From Deltaproteobacteria bacterium (lineage in GTDB: Bacteria; Myxococcota; Kuafuiibacteriia; Kuafuiibacteriales; Kuafuiibacteriaceae), in NCBI GenBank assembly GCA_016703535.1, contig JADJBV010000001.1:806001-870000 (forward strand): 64,000 nt of DNA. The letters run 5' to 3'. Of the stretch, positions 17,020-25,061 are shown one piece after another (within the stretch, counting starts at the first letter, position 1; the number at the start of each line of letters is the position of its first letter). A program made the translations under genes and the position numbers. A model generated the notes under the pieces. That model did not search any database, was not told where the DNA came from, and worked only from the letters and a program-made list of their open reading frames with translations.

Positions 17020-17190
17020 ACCGGGACCCCATGACCCGCAAGCCTGAGGCGCAGTGAGCGCTTAGGATGCAAGAACCTAGGAGCCCGAGGAAATTGGGCC
17101 CCCGAAAGCGAGCCTTGAAGCACAGTCCCGAGAGGCGTTCGGCCTCCCCTAGAAAACCGGCTAACTGATCGGTATTGGGACCGGGACCCC
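17020..17190 (+). ncRNA. Candidate structured RNA or 5' leader before the fatty acid transporter
   Basis: The 195-bp space before 17191 folds well by eye. 17043-17052 pairs with 17058-17066 (nine pairs, one bulge, loop AGTGA). 17083-17086 pairs with 17096-17099. 17132-17136 pairs with 17142-17146 (loop GTTCG). CTAGG 17077-17081 can close with CCTAG 17148-17152. ACCGG 17156-17160 pairs with TCGGT 17169-17173. A nine-codon upstream reading frame (17031-17057) ends inside the first hairpin loop. No known riboswitch or RNA family was recognised, and no tRNA fold closes. It may be a regulatory leader or a separate small RNA. Confidence 0.4.
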
Positions 17191-17199
17191 ATGATCCGC
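17020..17199. repeat. Direct repeat, 20 bp, exactly 160 bp apart
   Basis: The 20-bp sequence ACCGGGACCCCATGAYCCGC occurs at 17020-17039 and 17180-17199 with one mismatch. The second copy carries the start codon of the transporter; the first carries the ATG of a nine-codon reading frame. The spacing is exactly 160 bp. A duplicated translation start left by a local duplication or insertion of the structured segment would explain this. Confidence 0.65.
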
Positions 17200-18564
17200 C
17201 GGGTGGGTAAAGTCCTGGACCGCTTCTTTTCGGCGGTCACCCCCGATCCGCTGGTGTTGGCGGTGTTGCTGACCCTGGTGACGGCCCTCCTCGCCCTCTC
17301 TTTCACCGACGCGACGCCCAGCCAGGTTCTCGAGACCTGGTCGGGGCCTCGGGGCCTCTTTGGTCTCCTCGGCTTCACGATGCAGATGTGCCTGGTGTTG
17401 GTCACCGGGCACGCCTTGGCCGGCAGCTGGGTGGTGCGGCTCGGCATCGATCGCCTGGCGGCCTGGCCGAAGACCGGAGGCCAGGCGGCGGCGTTGGTGG
17501 CGGCCTGCGCCGTGCTCTCGAGCCTCCTCAACTGGGGTCTGGGCCTGATCGTGGGGGCCCTCCTGGCCCGAGAGGTCGGCCGTTCGACGGCGGCCCGAGG
17601 CGTACGCGCCCACTATCCGCTGTTGGCCGCCGCCGGCTACACCGGGATGATGACCTGGCATGGCGGGCTTTCGGGCTCGGCGCCGCTGAAGGTCACCACC
17701 CAAAAGGACCTGATCGAGCTGCTGGGGCCAAAGCTCGGTGCGGAGGTCGCGCCCATCTCGCTGTTCGAGACGACCTTCGGGGGCCTCAACCTCTGGGTGA
17801 CCCTGGGCCTGCTGATCTTGGTGCCAGTGGTCGCCTATCTGCTGGCGCCCAAAGGCGACGATCCGGTGGTCCTGGCCGAGCTGCCGAAAACGCCGGACCC
17901 AACCCCAGAGGACTCCCCCGCCGGCAGCCCACCCAACCCCTGGCCGGAGCGGGTGTTTCGGCACCCCGGGACCATGTTGCTGCTGGCGATCCCGCTGCTG
18001 GGGGCGGCCATACAATATATTCAAAAGAACGGGCTCGGCAGCCTCGATCCCAACGCCCTCAACCTCTTCATGTTGTTGTTGGGCCTGCTCCTCCACGGCA
18101 ACCTCCGGGCCTACGCCCGGGCGGTCGAAGGGGCCGTTGGGGGCTGCGCCGGGATCATGCTCCAGTTCCCCCTCTACGCCGGGATCATGGGGATCATGAC
18201 CGGCACCGGGCTGGCCCGGGTCCTGGCCGAGTGGTCGGCCGGCGCCTCGGCCCCCAACGTCTACCTGGCCCAAACCTTCCTGGGGGCCGCCCTGATCAAC
18301 ATGTTTGTCCCCAGTGGGGGCGGGCAGTGGGCGGTCCAGGGTCCGATCGCGGTCGAGGCGGCCCGGATCCTGGGGATCCCGTTGTCCCACGCGGTCATGG
18401 CGGTAGCGTACGGCGATCAGTGGAGTAATATGCTCCAGCCGTTTTGGGCCCTGCCGCTCCTGGGAATCACCGGGGTGAAGGCCAAGGACATCATTGGCTA
18501 TTCGGCGACGATTATGCTGGTGTCCGGCGTCTGGATCCTGGGCGTCATCTGGTGGTGGGTCTGA
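17191..18564 (+). CDS. atoE: Short-chain fatty acid transporter (AtoE family)
   Basis: 457 residues with about twelve hydrophobic segments spread over the whole length, the usual size of the AtoE/TIGR00366 family. Conserved-looking stretches are AVTPDPLVLAVLLTLVTALL, LNWGLGLIVGALLAREVG, YTGMMTWHGGLSGSAPL, NMFVPSGGGQWAVQGPI and AVAYGDQWSNMLQPFWALPL. The family imports acetoacetate and other short-chain acids across the inner membrane. The start ATG lies in the second copy of a 20-bp repeat, and the GGG/CCC pairing just upstream could mask ribosome binding. The gene is followed after 26 bp by an unrelated DUF4304 protein. Confidence 0.9.
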   Translation: MIRRVGKVLDRFFSAVTPDPLVLAVLLTLVTALLALSFTDATPSQVLETWSGPRGLFGLLGFTMQMCLVLVTGHALAGSWVVRLGIDRLAAWPKTGGQAAALVAACAVLSSLLNWGLGLIVGALLAREVGRSTAARGVRAHYPLLAAAGYTGMMTWHGGLSGSAPLKVTTQKDLIELLGPKLGAEVAPISLFETTFGGLNLWVTLGLLILVPVVAYLLAPKGDDPVVLAELPKTPDPTPEDSPAGSPPNPWPERVFRHPGTMLLLAIPLLGAAIQYIQKNGLGSLDPNALNLFMLLLGLLLHGNLRAYARAVEGAVGGCAGIMLQFPLYAGIMGIMTGTGLARVLAEWSAGASAPNVYLAQTFLGAALINMFVPSGGGQWAVQGPIAVEAARILGIPLSHAVMAVAYGDQWSNMLQPFWALPLLGITGVKAKDIIGYSATIMLVSGVWILGVIWWWV

Positions 18565-18590
18565 GCGGTGACGAGGCACGCCGAGTCTCG

Positions 18591-19367
18591 ATGACGAAGA
18601 CCGAGGTACTCGAGCTGTTTCAGCGGCGGGTGGGTCCCGCGTTGTTGGCCCTTGGCTTCGAGGGCCAGGCCGGTCACTTCGTCCGCTCCCGAGGCGCCGT
18701 CACTCAGGTCGTCGAGCTGCAACACTCGATCTACGGCGGTCGGGTCACCGCCAACTTGGGCCTGGACCTCCCCGGCCTTCTGCCGCCGGTCCGCTGGATC
18801 CCGCAGCCCAACATCGGGCCCCACGCCCACGACTCTGCCCGTTGGGTGCGCATCGGCATGGCCATGCCCGAACGGGCCGATCGCTGGTGGGCCTTCACCG
18901 ACCAAACCCCTTCGGTGGTCGAGGCCATCGACGGCTTGGGGGGCGCCATCACCGGGTACGGCCTCGACTGGCTCGATCGAGAGGGTGGTTTGGACGCCCT
19001 GTTGCGCCACGCCGAAGAGCGCCTGGAGCGCTCTCGTTCTCCGATCTCCACCGAAGGTGGGTTCCTCGAGCTGCGCTTGTTGACCGCGCTCCACGCCGAA
19101 GGTGGCGACGCTCGTCGGGCCCGCACGCTCTTCCGCTTGGCGGCCGCACTTTGGCCGACCGAACAGAAGAAGCTCGAGGCCGCTCGCCGTCACTACCTGG
19201 AGAAGAACCACCCGCCTGGGACCAAACTCAAGGCGGTGCCGGATCTGCTCGGCGAACTCGAGGCCCTCATCGGGCCCACCAAGGCCGCTTCTTCCCGTCC
19301 TCGGGCGCCGGCTTCCGAAAAGCGGAAGCGGTCGCGGTCTGCGCGCCCCGGATCATCTCCGGGGTGA
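18591..19367 (+). CDS. DUF4304-like protein
   Basis: 258 residues from ATG 18591. The N-terminal ~130 residues fit DUF4304: FQRRVGPALLALGFEGQAGH, VRSRGAVTQVVELQHSIYGG and RVTANLGLDLPG, then YGLDWLDREGGL. A helical half-TPR-like segment follows (LRLLTALHAEGGDARRAR), and the last ~20 residues are basic and disordered. DUF4304 proteins have no known activity; many sit in toxin or immunity neighbourhoods, but no such genes are seen here. Its last 101 bp overlap the end of the convergent gene. Confidence 0.75.
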   Translation: MTKTEVLELFQRRVGPALLALGFEGQAGHFVRSRGAVTQVVELQHSIYGGRVTANLGLDLPGLLPPVRWIPQPNIGPHAHDSARWVRIGMAMPERADRWWAFTDQTPSVVEAIDGLGGAITGYGLDWLDREGGLDALLRHAEERLERSRSPISTEGGFLELRLLTALHAEGGDARRARTLFRLAAALWPTEQKKLEAARRHYLEKNHPPGTKLKAVPDLLGELEALIGPTKAASSRPRAPASEKRKRSRSARPGSSPG

Positions 19368-19980
19368 TCAACATGAAGCGATCCTGGTCGAAGGCGACCA
19401 CCCGCGAATAACCGACGAACCGGGCCGTGTCGTCGAAGACCGGCATGCCGCTGTCGAGCTTGAGATCGATCCGCGGGTGACCTTCGTATTCGGGATCGGT
19501 CCCGTCTTGGGTGATGACGCCGTAGACCACACCACTCTCTTGGGCCGTGGAGACCAGGGCGAAGACCTCGTCGTCGACTTTGCGCTCGCGCTTTTCGCGG
19601 ACCGGGACGTTCCGCAAGCCAACTTGCAAAAGCGGCACCTTGGTCTCCAGGATCGCCACTCGGCGGACCGGATCCATCAGGATCACCTGGGCCGGTAGCT
19701 CCCCCTTCGGCCCCTTGATCCAGACCTTCTTGGCCCGATCCAGGAGCGGGGCCAACAGCACCACCCGACGTTCACCCCAGGGCACGCCGTAGCCGATGCG
19801 CTCCTCTTCGCCGATGATCGGGCCGTCCGGGAAGAGCTCGATCCGGATCTCGGCGACCTGGGATCGAAGCACCGGGGCCAGCTCCTCCATGTCCTTGATC
19901 GCCAGCTGTGAATACCGGCGAGGGCCGCTCGGCGCCGCCACCACAACCAACGAGAAGAGCAACAGCGGCGCCGGATTCAC
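19267..19980 (-). CDS. Secreted protein with trypsin-like-protease-type barrel, probably inactive
   Basis: 237 residues from GTG 19980, 2 bp after the stop of the upstream gene. MNPAPLLLFSLVVVAAP is a signal peptide. The body has alternating short strands as in S1C proteases without their catalytic pieces: GYGVPWGERRVVLLAPLLDR, AQVILMDPVRRVAILETKVP, then LKLDSGMPVFDDTARFVGY and VVAFDQDRFMLITPEMI. DSGMPVFD sits where active enzymes have GNSGGPL, so the nucleophile Ser is replaced and the His/Asp cannot be found. It shares an operon with the nucleotidyltransferase-like protein. The C-terminal 33 codons overlap the convergent gene. Confidence 0.7.
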   Translation of the reverse strand: MNPAPLLLFSLVVVAAPSGPRRYSQLAIKDMEELAPVLRSQVAEIRIELFPDGPIIGEEERIGYGVPWGERRVVLLAPLLDRAKKVWIKGPKGELPAQVILMDPVRRVAILETKVPLLQVGLRNVPVREKRERKVDDEVFALVSTAQESGVVYGVITQDGTDPEYEGHPRIDLKLDSGMPVFDDTARFVGYSRVVAFDQDRFMLITPEMIRGAQTATASAFRKPAPEDGKKRPWWAR

Positions 19981-19982
19981 GA

Positions 19983-21308
19983 TCAGGTCTCCTGGCCCAG
20001 GGGGACCAAGGTGCCGTGGTCCCGAACCAAAGGCACACCCACCGGTAAATCGGCCGGCACCACGCTGACCACCTCGTCCGGGCGCATCACCACCACCGTG
20101 TCGTTGGGGATCTGGCGGCCCGGTTGGATCAAGACCTTGGCCGCCATCTTGGCCCGGTGCCCGATCACCGAACCGATGAAGCTCCGTTCGGTGCTGGCCA
20201 GCTGGCCTCGGTGTTCGGTCTTCACATGGCCCACGAACTTCGCGTCCACGAAGTTGGCCCAGAGGTTCAAGTAGGCGCCGCGGCCCACCAGCGAAACTTG
20301 GAGCTTGAGGTTGCCGACGGTGGCGTCCGGATAGGTGGCGCAGCTGACCACCACGGTGTTGACCGGCACCAAGTTGCGGTGGCCGATCACCGAGGTCTGC
20401 ACCACCGCGTGATCTTCGATGATCACCTCGTCGCCCAGGATCGAGTTACGGACGGTGGCGTGGGCGCCGATCTTCACGTTGCGCCCCAAGATCGAGGCCG
20501 AGACGTAGGCGGTCGGGTGGATGTCGCAGCCTCGACCTCGCCACACCAGCCGATCGAGCAATCGGTTTCGGTTCAAGGAGAAGGCGCTCGCCGCCCGCCA
20601 CAAGGCCCAAAGCGGCTTACGCCGGAGCAGCTCGATCCAACGGATGCCGAAGGAGAGTTGGTTCAGCCACAAGACGTGGACCCAACTTTCGATCGAGACC
20701 ACCACCGTGGAGGTCACCGGATAACGGAGCAGGTTCTTCGGCCCTTCACCGATGGTCGGCAACGGGACCTCGGTGACGATCTCCCGCTTCTCGACCTCAA
20801 CGGGTTCGGCCCCGATCTGCCGAATCCAGGCCACCGGGTCGGGCCCAGGCGCCGGCAGCGGGGTCTGGTCGACCCTCAGCAGGTCGTGGATCACCCGAGG
20901 GCCGTCCCGCCGGACGTCCTGGAGGGGCAGGGTATAGTCGACCGAGGCGTTGAGGGTCAGGGCCAACGCGGAGGGCCCGGGGCGGGTTTTGGTGGCCTTG
21001 AGGAAGTCGCCGAGGGCCTTTTCGGTGAAGAAGACCCGGTCCAGCACCAACACCACCGGCCCGGTCGACACCTCCTTTTGGGCCCGGATCGCGGCCTCGG
21101 GATCTTTGACCCGGACGACCTCCAACCCGTTGCGACGACAGGCCTCTTCCTGGGCCTCGCCCACGGTCTGCCCGCTGTAATAGGCCGCGGTGGACGGTTC
21201 ACCAAAGGGGGTGATCACCGTGCCCGTCTCGAGGAAGATCGCCCGTCCCTTCACGCCGTCCCTGCTTACCACGAGGGCCGGCCCAGCCCGATCGGAAGCG
21301 TGGCCCAT
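19983..21308 (-). CDS. Putative sugar nucleotidyltransferase/acyltransferase with left-handed beta-helix (GlmU-like), copy 1
   Basis: 441 residues. The N-terminal ~150 residues are like the 'putative sugar nucleotidyltransferase' half of GlmU-like proteins (AIFLETGTVITPFGEPSTAA, GPVVLVLDRVFFTEKALGDF). From ~265 the hexapeptide repeats of a left-handed beta-helix run through DIHPTAYVSASILGRNVKIG, ATVRNSILGDEVIIEDHAVV, SVIGHRNLVPV and RSFIGSVIGHRAKMAAKV. The end, IPNDTVVVMRPDEVV, closely matches the end of the paralogue at 28634-29791. A role in making or modifying a surface sugar is likely. It is divergent from the second helicase, and a secreted protein gene follows 2 bp downstream. Confidence 0.82.
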   Translation of the reverse strand: MGHASDRAGPALVVSRDGVKGRAIFLETGTVITPFGEPSTAAYYSGQTVGEAQEEACRRNGLEVVRVKDPEAAIRAQKEVSTGPVVLVLDRVFFTEKALGDFLKATKTRPGPSALALTLNASVDYTLPLQDVRRDGPRVIHDLLRVDQTPLPAPGPDPVAWIRQIGAEPVEVEKREIVTEVPLPTIGEGPKNLLRYPVTSTVVVSIESWVHVLWLNQLSFGIRWIELLRRKPLWALWRAASAFSLNRNRLLDRLVWRGRGCDIHPTAYVSASILGRNVKIGAHATVRNSILGDEVIIEDHAVVQTSVIGHRNLVPVNTVVVSCATYPDATVGNLKLQVSLVGRGAYLNLWANFVDAKFVGHVKTEHRGQLASTERSFIGSVIGHRAKMAAKVLIQPGRQIPNDTVVVMRPDEVVSVVPADLPVGVPLVRDHGTLVPLGQET

Positions 21309-21383
21309 CGAGATCCGCCGAACGTCGGTGGCCGCCGCTTTTCCTCGGCAAGCAGGATAGGAGCTGCTACCACCTCATCCTTC

Positions 21384-23621
21384 ATGTCCGAAGAATCCCC
21401 TCTCGCCGGGCTCGCCCCGGCGCTCGCCGAAGCCTTGACTGGCCGCGGCTACACCACGCTCACCGAAGTTCAGCAGAAGGCCTTGGACCCGACCCTGGTC
21501 GGACGAGATCTCCAGATCGCCTCTCGCACCGGCTCGGGGAAGACGTTGGCGGTGGGCTTCGTGCTCGCCGAAAGCCTCGCCGCCCCCGGTTCCGGTACGA
21601 AGGCCCTCCTGATCGCGCCGACCCGAGAGTTGGCGGCCCAGCTCGGGCAAGAACTCAGCTGGCTCTACAAGCCGGCTGGTTATCGCGTGACGGTGGTCGC
21701 CGGCGGCGCCAGCGCCCGCAACGAAGAGCGGGCCTTGGCCGGTCATCCCCAGGTGGTGGTGGGCACGCCGGGGCGGCTCCTCGATCACCTGACCCGGGGC
21801 GCCCTCGACGCCAGCTTGGTGTCGGCCTTGGTCCTCGACGAAGCGGACCAACTTTTGGATCTCGGCTTTCGGGATGAACTCCTCGCGATCTTGGAGCAGC
21901 TCCCCACCGAACGCCGCACCCACTTGGTCTCGGCGACCTTCTCTCGGGAAGTGCTCGGCCTGGCCAAACGCTTCCAGCAGAACCCGGTGATGCTCGAGGG
22001 CACTCGCCTCGGCGCCGCCCACTCGGACATCCAACACGTGGTCCACGTGGTGCGCGACGACGACATCGACGACGCCCTGGTCAACCTCTTGCTGTTGGCG
22101 CCCGACGAACGGGCTCTTTTGTTCGTCCGTACGCGAGCCGGCGCCAAGTTGTTGGCCGAACGCCTGAACGAAGCGGGGATGGCGGCCTTGGCGATCTCCG
22201 GCGAACTCGAGCAACGGGAGCGCAACCAGACCTTGGCCAGCTTCCGGCGTGGCCAGGTGCGCACCTTGGTGGCCACCGACGTCGCCGCTCGTGGCTTGGA
22301 CGTGCCCGAGGTGACCCGGGTGATCCACGTGGCTTCACCTCAAAACCTCGAAGGCCTGACCCACCGGAGCGGCCGCACCGGTCGCGCCGGGAAAAAGGGC
22401 ACCAGCATCATCTTGGTGCCGCCCAGCGGTCGAGAGCGCCTGCGGAGCTTGTTGTCCCGGGCCAAGATCCAGGCCCAGTGGAACGACGTGCCCGGACCGG
22501 TCGAGATCCGGCAGGCCGCCGATCGCCGCTTGGTGGAAGGTTTGGGCGCGGCGCCCCCGCCCAGCGACGAGCTGATGACCTTGGCCAGCACCTTACTCGC
22601 CTCGCAAGATCCGGTGGAGCTGGTGGCCAAGTTGCTCGACCGCACCGGGCACCTGGGGCCGACCGAAGCACGACCGGTGCGGGCCTTCGGGCCGACACCT
22701 CGTCGCACGCCCGATCGTCAGGAGCCTTCGCGGAGCCAGCCAGATCGCCGGCCTCAGCGCCCGGCGCCCGAAAAACACGCCCCATCCCCGAAGGCCAAGG
22801 CGCCGCGGCTGGAGCGTGAGCATCTGCGGGTGTTGCCGCCTTTGCCTCCGGAGACCGAACTCGAGGTCCAAAGCCCGGTGATGGATGAGGTCTTGGCGGC
22901 CCTCGAACTCGAGCAGGCGACGATGGCGCCGGCTCCGGTCCGGGAGCAGGCCGAGGTGAGCCCGGTGGTGGCCGAAGTCCTGCTCGCCATGCCCGCCGCG
23001 CCTGCGCCCGCGCCGAAAGCGAAGGTGAAGCACGAGGCCGAACCTCGGACGGAGCGCCACGCCCAGGGGGCCAGTGAAGTTCGCCCCGATCGCCCAGCCC
23101 GGACCGATCGGGCCCCGCGCATGGATCGGGAGCCCCGCACCGAACGTGAGCCCCGCACCGACCGGGAGCCCCGGGTCGCACGGGAGCCGCGGGCCGACCG
23201 GGAGCCCCACATCGAACGTGCGGTGCGCTCCGAGCGCTCCGAGCGAGGCCCCGCGCCGGGCCGTCGTGATCGCCCCGAGACCCAGTTCGTGCCTTTCGAG
23301 ATCAACTGGGGTGAGGCCGAAGGGGCCGACGCCCGGCGTCTGTTGGCCATGGTCTGTCGACGGGGCCGCATCGAAGGCGACCTGGTGGGGGCGATCCGCA
23401 TCGGCCGCTCCGGCTCGATCTTCGAGGTCCGGGCCGACGCGGTGCCGACCTTCTCGCGGGCCATCGAACGCCCGGATCCACGGAACCCGGACCTGTTGAT
23501 CCAGGCTTTGGGCGCGCCCCGGGTCTACGGCAAGAAGAAGGCCCGTCCGGCGGCCGCCGCGCCCGTGGACGGCGGCTACGGCCCCCCCAAGCGCAAGTCG
23601 CACCGACTCCGCTCCGAGTAG
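21384..23621 (+). CDS. DEAD-box RNA helicase with Arg-rich repeat linker and DbpA-like RNA-binding domain
   Basis: 745 residues from ATG 21384. The core motifs are complete: Q motif GYTTLTEVQQ, SRTGSGKT, PTRELAAQ, GTPGR, VLDEADQL, VSATFS, ATDVAARGLDVPEV and HRSGRTGRAG. After ~430 a long Pro/Ala/Arg-rich linker includes five near-perfect six-residue repeats of the REPRTD type. The C-terminal ~90 residues (FVPFEINWGEAEGADARRLL, CRRGRIEGDLVGAIRIG) are a DbpA-type RNA-binding domain. It is the second helicase of this type in the window and differs mainly by the longer linker. It probably acts on ribosomal RNA, like DbpA or CshA enzymes. Confidence 0.93.
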   Translation: MSEESPLAGLAPALAEALTGRGYTTLTEVQQKALDPTLVGRDLQIASRTGSGKTLAVGFVLAESLAAPGSGTKALLIAPTRELAAQLGQELSWLYKPAGYRVTVVAGGASARNEERALAGHPQVVVGTPGRLLDHLTRGALDASLVSALVLDEADQLLDLGFRDELLAILEQLPTERRTHLVSATFSREVLGLAKRFQQNPVMLEGTRLGAAHSDIQHVVHVVRDDDIDDALVNLLLLAPDERALLFVRTRAGAKLLAERLNEAGMAALAISGELEQRERNQTLASFRRGQVRTLVATDVAARGLDVPEVTRVIHVASPQNLEGLTHRSGRTGRAGKKGTSIILVPPSGRERLRSLLSRAKIQAQWNDVPGPVEIRQAADRRLVEGLGAAPPPSDELMTLASTLLASQDPVELVAKLLDRTGHLGPTEARPVRAFGPTPRRTPDRQEPSRSQPDRRPQRPAPEKHAPSPKAKAPRLEREHLRVLPPLPPETELEVQSPVMDEVLAALELEQATMAPAPVREQAEVSPVVAEVLLAMPAAPAPAPKAKVKHEAEPRTERHAQGASEVRPDRPARTDRAPRMDREPRTEREPRTDREPRVAREPRADREPHIERAVRSERSERGPAPGRRDRPETQFVPFEINWGEAEGADARRLLAMVCRRGRIEGDLVGAIRIGRSGSIFEVRADAVPTFSRAIERPDPRNPDLLIQALGAPRVYGKKKARPAAAAPVDGGYGPPKRKSHRLRSE
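23130..23219 (+). repeat. Five tandem 18-bp units inside the helicase gene
   Basis: Five units of the type GAGCCCCGCACCGACCGG encode repeated six-residue blocks (E-P-R-T-D/E-R). The units differ at the third to fifth codons. They give a charged, RGG-like flexible linker and are a likely site for unit number changes. Confidence 0.75.
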
Positions 23622-23940
23622 TCCCCGGCGTGGCAGGCCCTCGGGGTCGGCCTGGTCCCTCGGGCGGCCGCTACGCCGGCGTCGTTCGTTCAGCATTTTT
23701 CGCCCCGGCCCCTCCCGACCACCGCTGGGGTTGGGCCACTCGGACGCCGTGTCCGTACCCGTGGCCGTCGGGGGCGCAACACCGCTCGCGAGGGCCGCGG
23801 CGCACCGCCGCTTCAAGGCGACGAGTCCCCGGCCCTGGACTGAAGGACGGGGTCGAGGGGCACCCGGGAGCAACTCCAGGCCTCCCGGTCTCCGGGAGAT
23901 CCCGTTGCCCGTCGGACCCCATCGGGGGCAGCATCCCACC
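23622..23940. other. 319-bp gap without a convincing gene
   Basis: Between the second helicase and the WGR gene. The sequence is GC-rich, with several short palindromes. In-frame extensions of the WGR gene into it give low-complexity protein and no conserved start. A TTG at 23905 preceded by GGGAG could extend the WGR protein by 12 residues. No promoter with good -35 and -10 was found. The change in codon habits begins here. Confidence 0.5.
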
Positions 23941-25035
23941 GTGCGGCTCGAAAACACCGTCGGTGGTGCCTCCAAGTTCTGGGAGGCCAAGGTCATTGGC
24001 AACCAAGCGACCATCCGCTTCGGAAAGATCGGCACGGACGGTCAGACCCAGGTCAAGATCTACGGCTCCGAGGCCGAGGCGAAGTCCGCGATCGACAAGG
24101 TCGCCAAGAAGAAGCTCGCGGATGGTTATGTCGCCGACGGCTACGACACAGCTCGGGGCGAGCCGAACGTCGCGTCCGGTGTGACCGCTGGGGCGGGCGA
24201 GACCAGGACCAACGCCGTCGCCGAGGTGATGATCTCGAGGTTGTCCCTCAGCGAACGAACCAAGTTTGCCTACTACCTGCAGCAGGTCGTCGATAATCTT
24301 GGTGCCTTCCGCAAGAAGGTCGAGGCCCACGTGAACCCCGAGCCCGGCGCGCGGATGGCCTTCGTCAAGGAGATCAAGCCCGAGGTGAAGGCGGACATCG
24401 CGGCCAAACATGACGAGGTCGTCGCGCTGTTGGGCGGCAAATACGCAGCCTTCCTGAAGCCGACCGAGGCCAACTCCCCGGACCTGGCGCTGCTCGCCGA
24501 GATGAACGTCTGGTTGAAGGAGTTGTCGACGTGGCAAGGTGCGCTCAAAATCGGCGCGTTTGCGCTCGGCTTTGACTCGCCTCAGGGTTCGTTGACCAAC
24601 GCGGTGACCTCCTCCCTCGCGGCGTTGCCACGTCCGCCAAAGGCCGAGCTCACCCGCCTCGACGCCGCAAACTTCAGCAAACTTGGTGAAAGCGACGTGT
24701 TCGCCATCTTCGCGGACCCGGAGAAGTTCGGGTACCGCCTCGAGGCGATGGACGATGCGATCGGGAAGAAGTTCATCACCAAGCTGATCGGCGCCGAGCG
24801 GGTGAAAGAACTCCTGGCCGAGGTGAAGGCCGCCGCGGAGCAGGACGTCGAGTACGCCCCCCGCGGGAGGGCCGGCAAACCCACCCTGACTGACCTCGAG
24901 GTGCTGAAGCACGGCGACGAAACCGTCGCCTACAAGCTCACCGCGCACTGCAACGCCCAGCCCTCGGACAACGATCTTTTGGTCGATTGGACCCTGGACG
25001 CGAAGGGCAAACTCCTCACCTCCGACACCCGCTGA
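23941..25035 (+). CDS. WGR-domain protein
   Basis: 364 residues from GTG 23941, which places the WGR domain at the very N-terminus as in known WGR proteins. The domain covers ~1-75: ENTVGGASKFWEAKVIGNQA, TIRFGKIGTDGQTQVK, then EAEAKSAIDKVAKKKLADGY. WGR domains occur in PARPs and in bacterial DNA or molybdate-linked proteins and are thought to bind nucleic acid. The rest (~80-364) is an unassigned helical region (YYLQQVVDNLGAFRKKVEAH) with no PARP motif. Its alanine codons are mostly GCG, whereas neighbours mostly use GCC, which hints at a different origin. Confidence 0.82.
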   Translation: MRLENTVGGASKFWEAKVIGNQATIRFGKIGTDGQTQVKIYGSEAEAKSAIDKVAKKKLADGYVADGYDTARGEPNVASGVTAGAGETRTNAVAEVMISRLSLSERTKFAYYLQQVVDNLGAFRKKVEAHVNPEPGARMAFVKEIKPEVKADIAAKHDEVVALLGGKYAAFLKPTEANSPDLALLAEMNVWLKELSTWQGALKIGAFALGFDSPQGSLTNAVTSSLAALPRPPKAELTRLDAANFSKLGESDVFAIFADPEKFGYRLEAMDDAIGKKFITKLIGAERVKELLAEVKAAAEQDVEYAPRGRAGKPTLTDLEVLKHGDETVAYKLTAHCNAQPSDNDLLVDWTLDAKGKLLTSDTR

Positions 25036-25061
25036 AGACGCGCCGAACTCAGCGCCCGGGC

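Noticed and set aside
17131..17160. tRNA-like T-arm (GAGGC GTTCG GCCTC)
   Set aside because: The loop lacks the TTCGA pattern with seven bases and no acceptor or anticodon arm closes around it.
23098..23220. Possible CRISPR-like repeats
   Set aside because: Units are in frame, 18 bp, without spacers, and code for a charged linker of the helicase.
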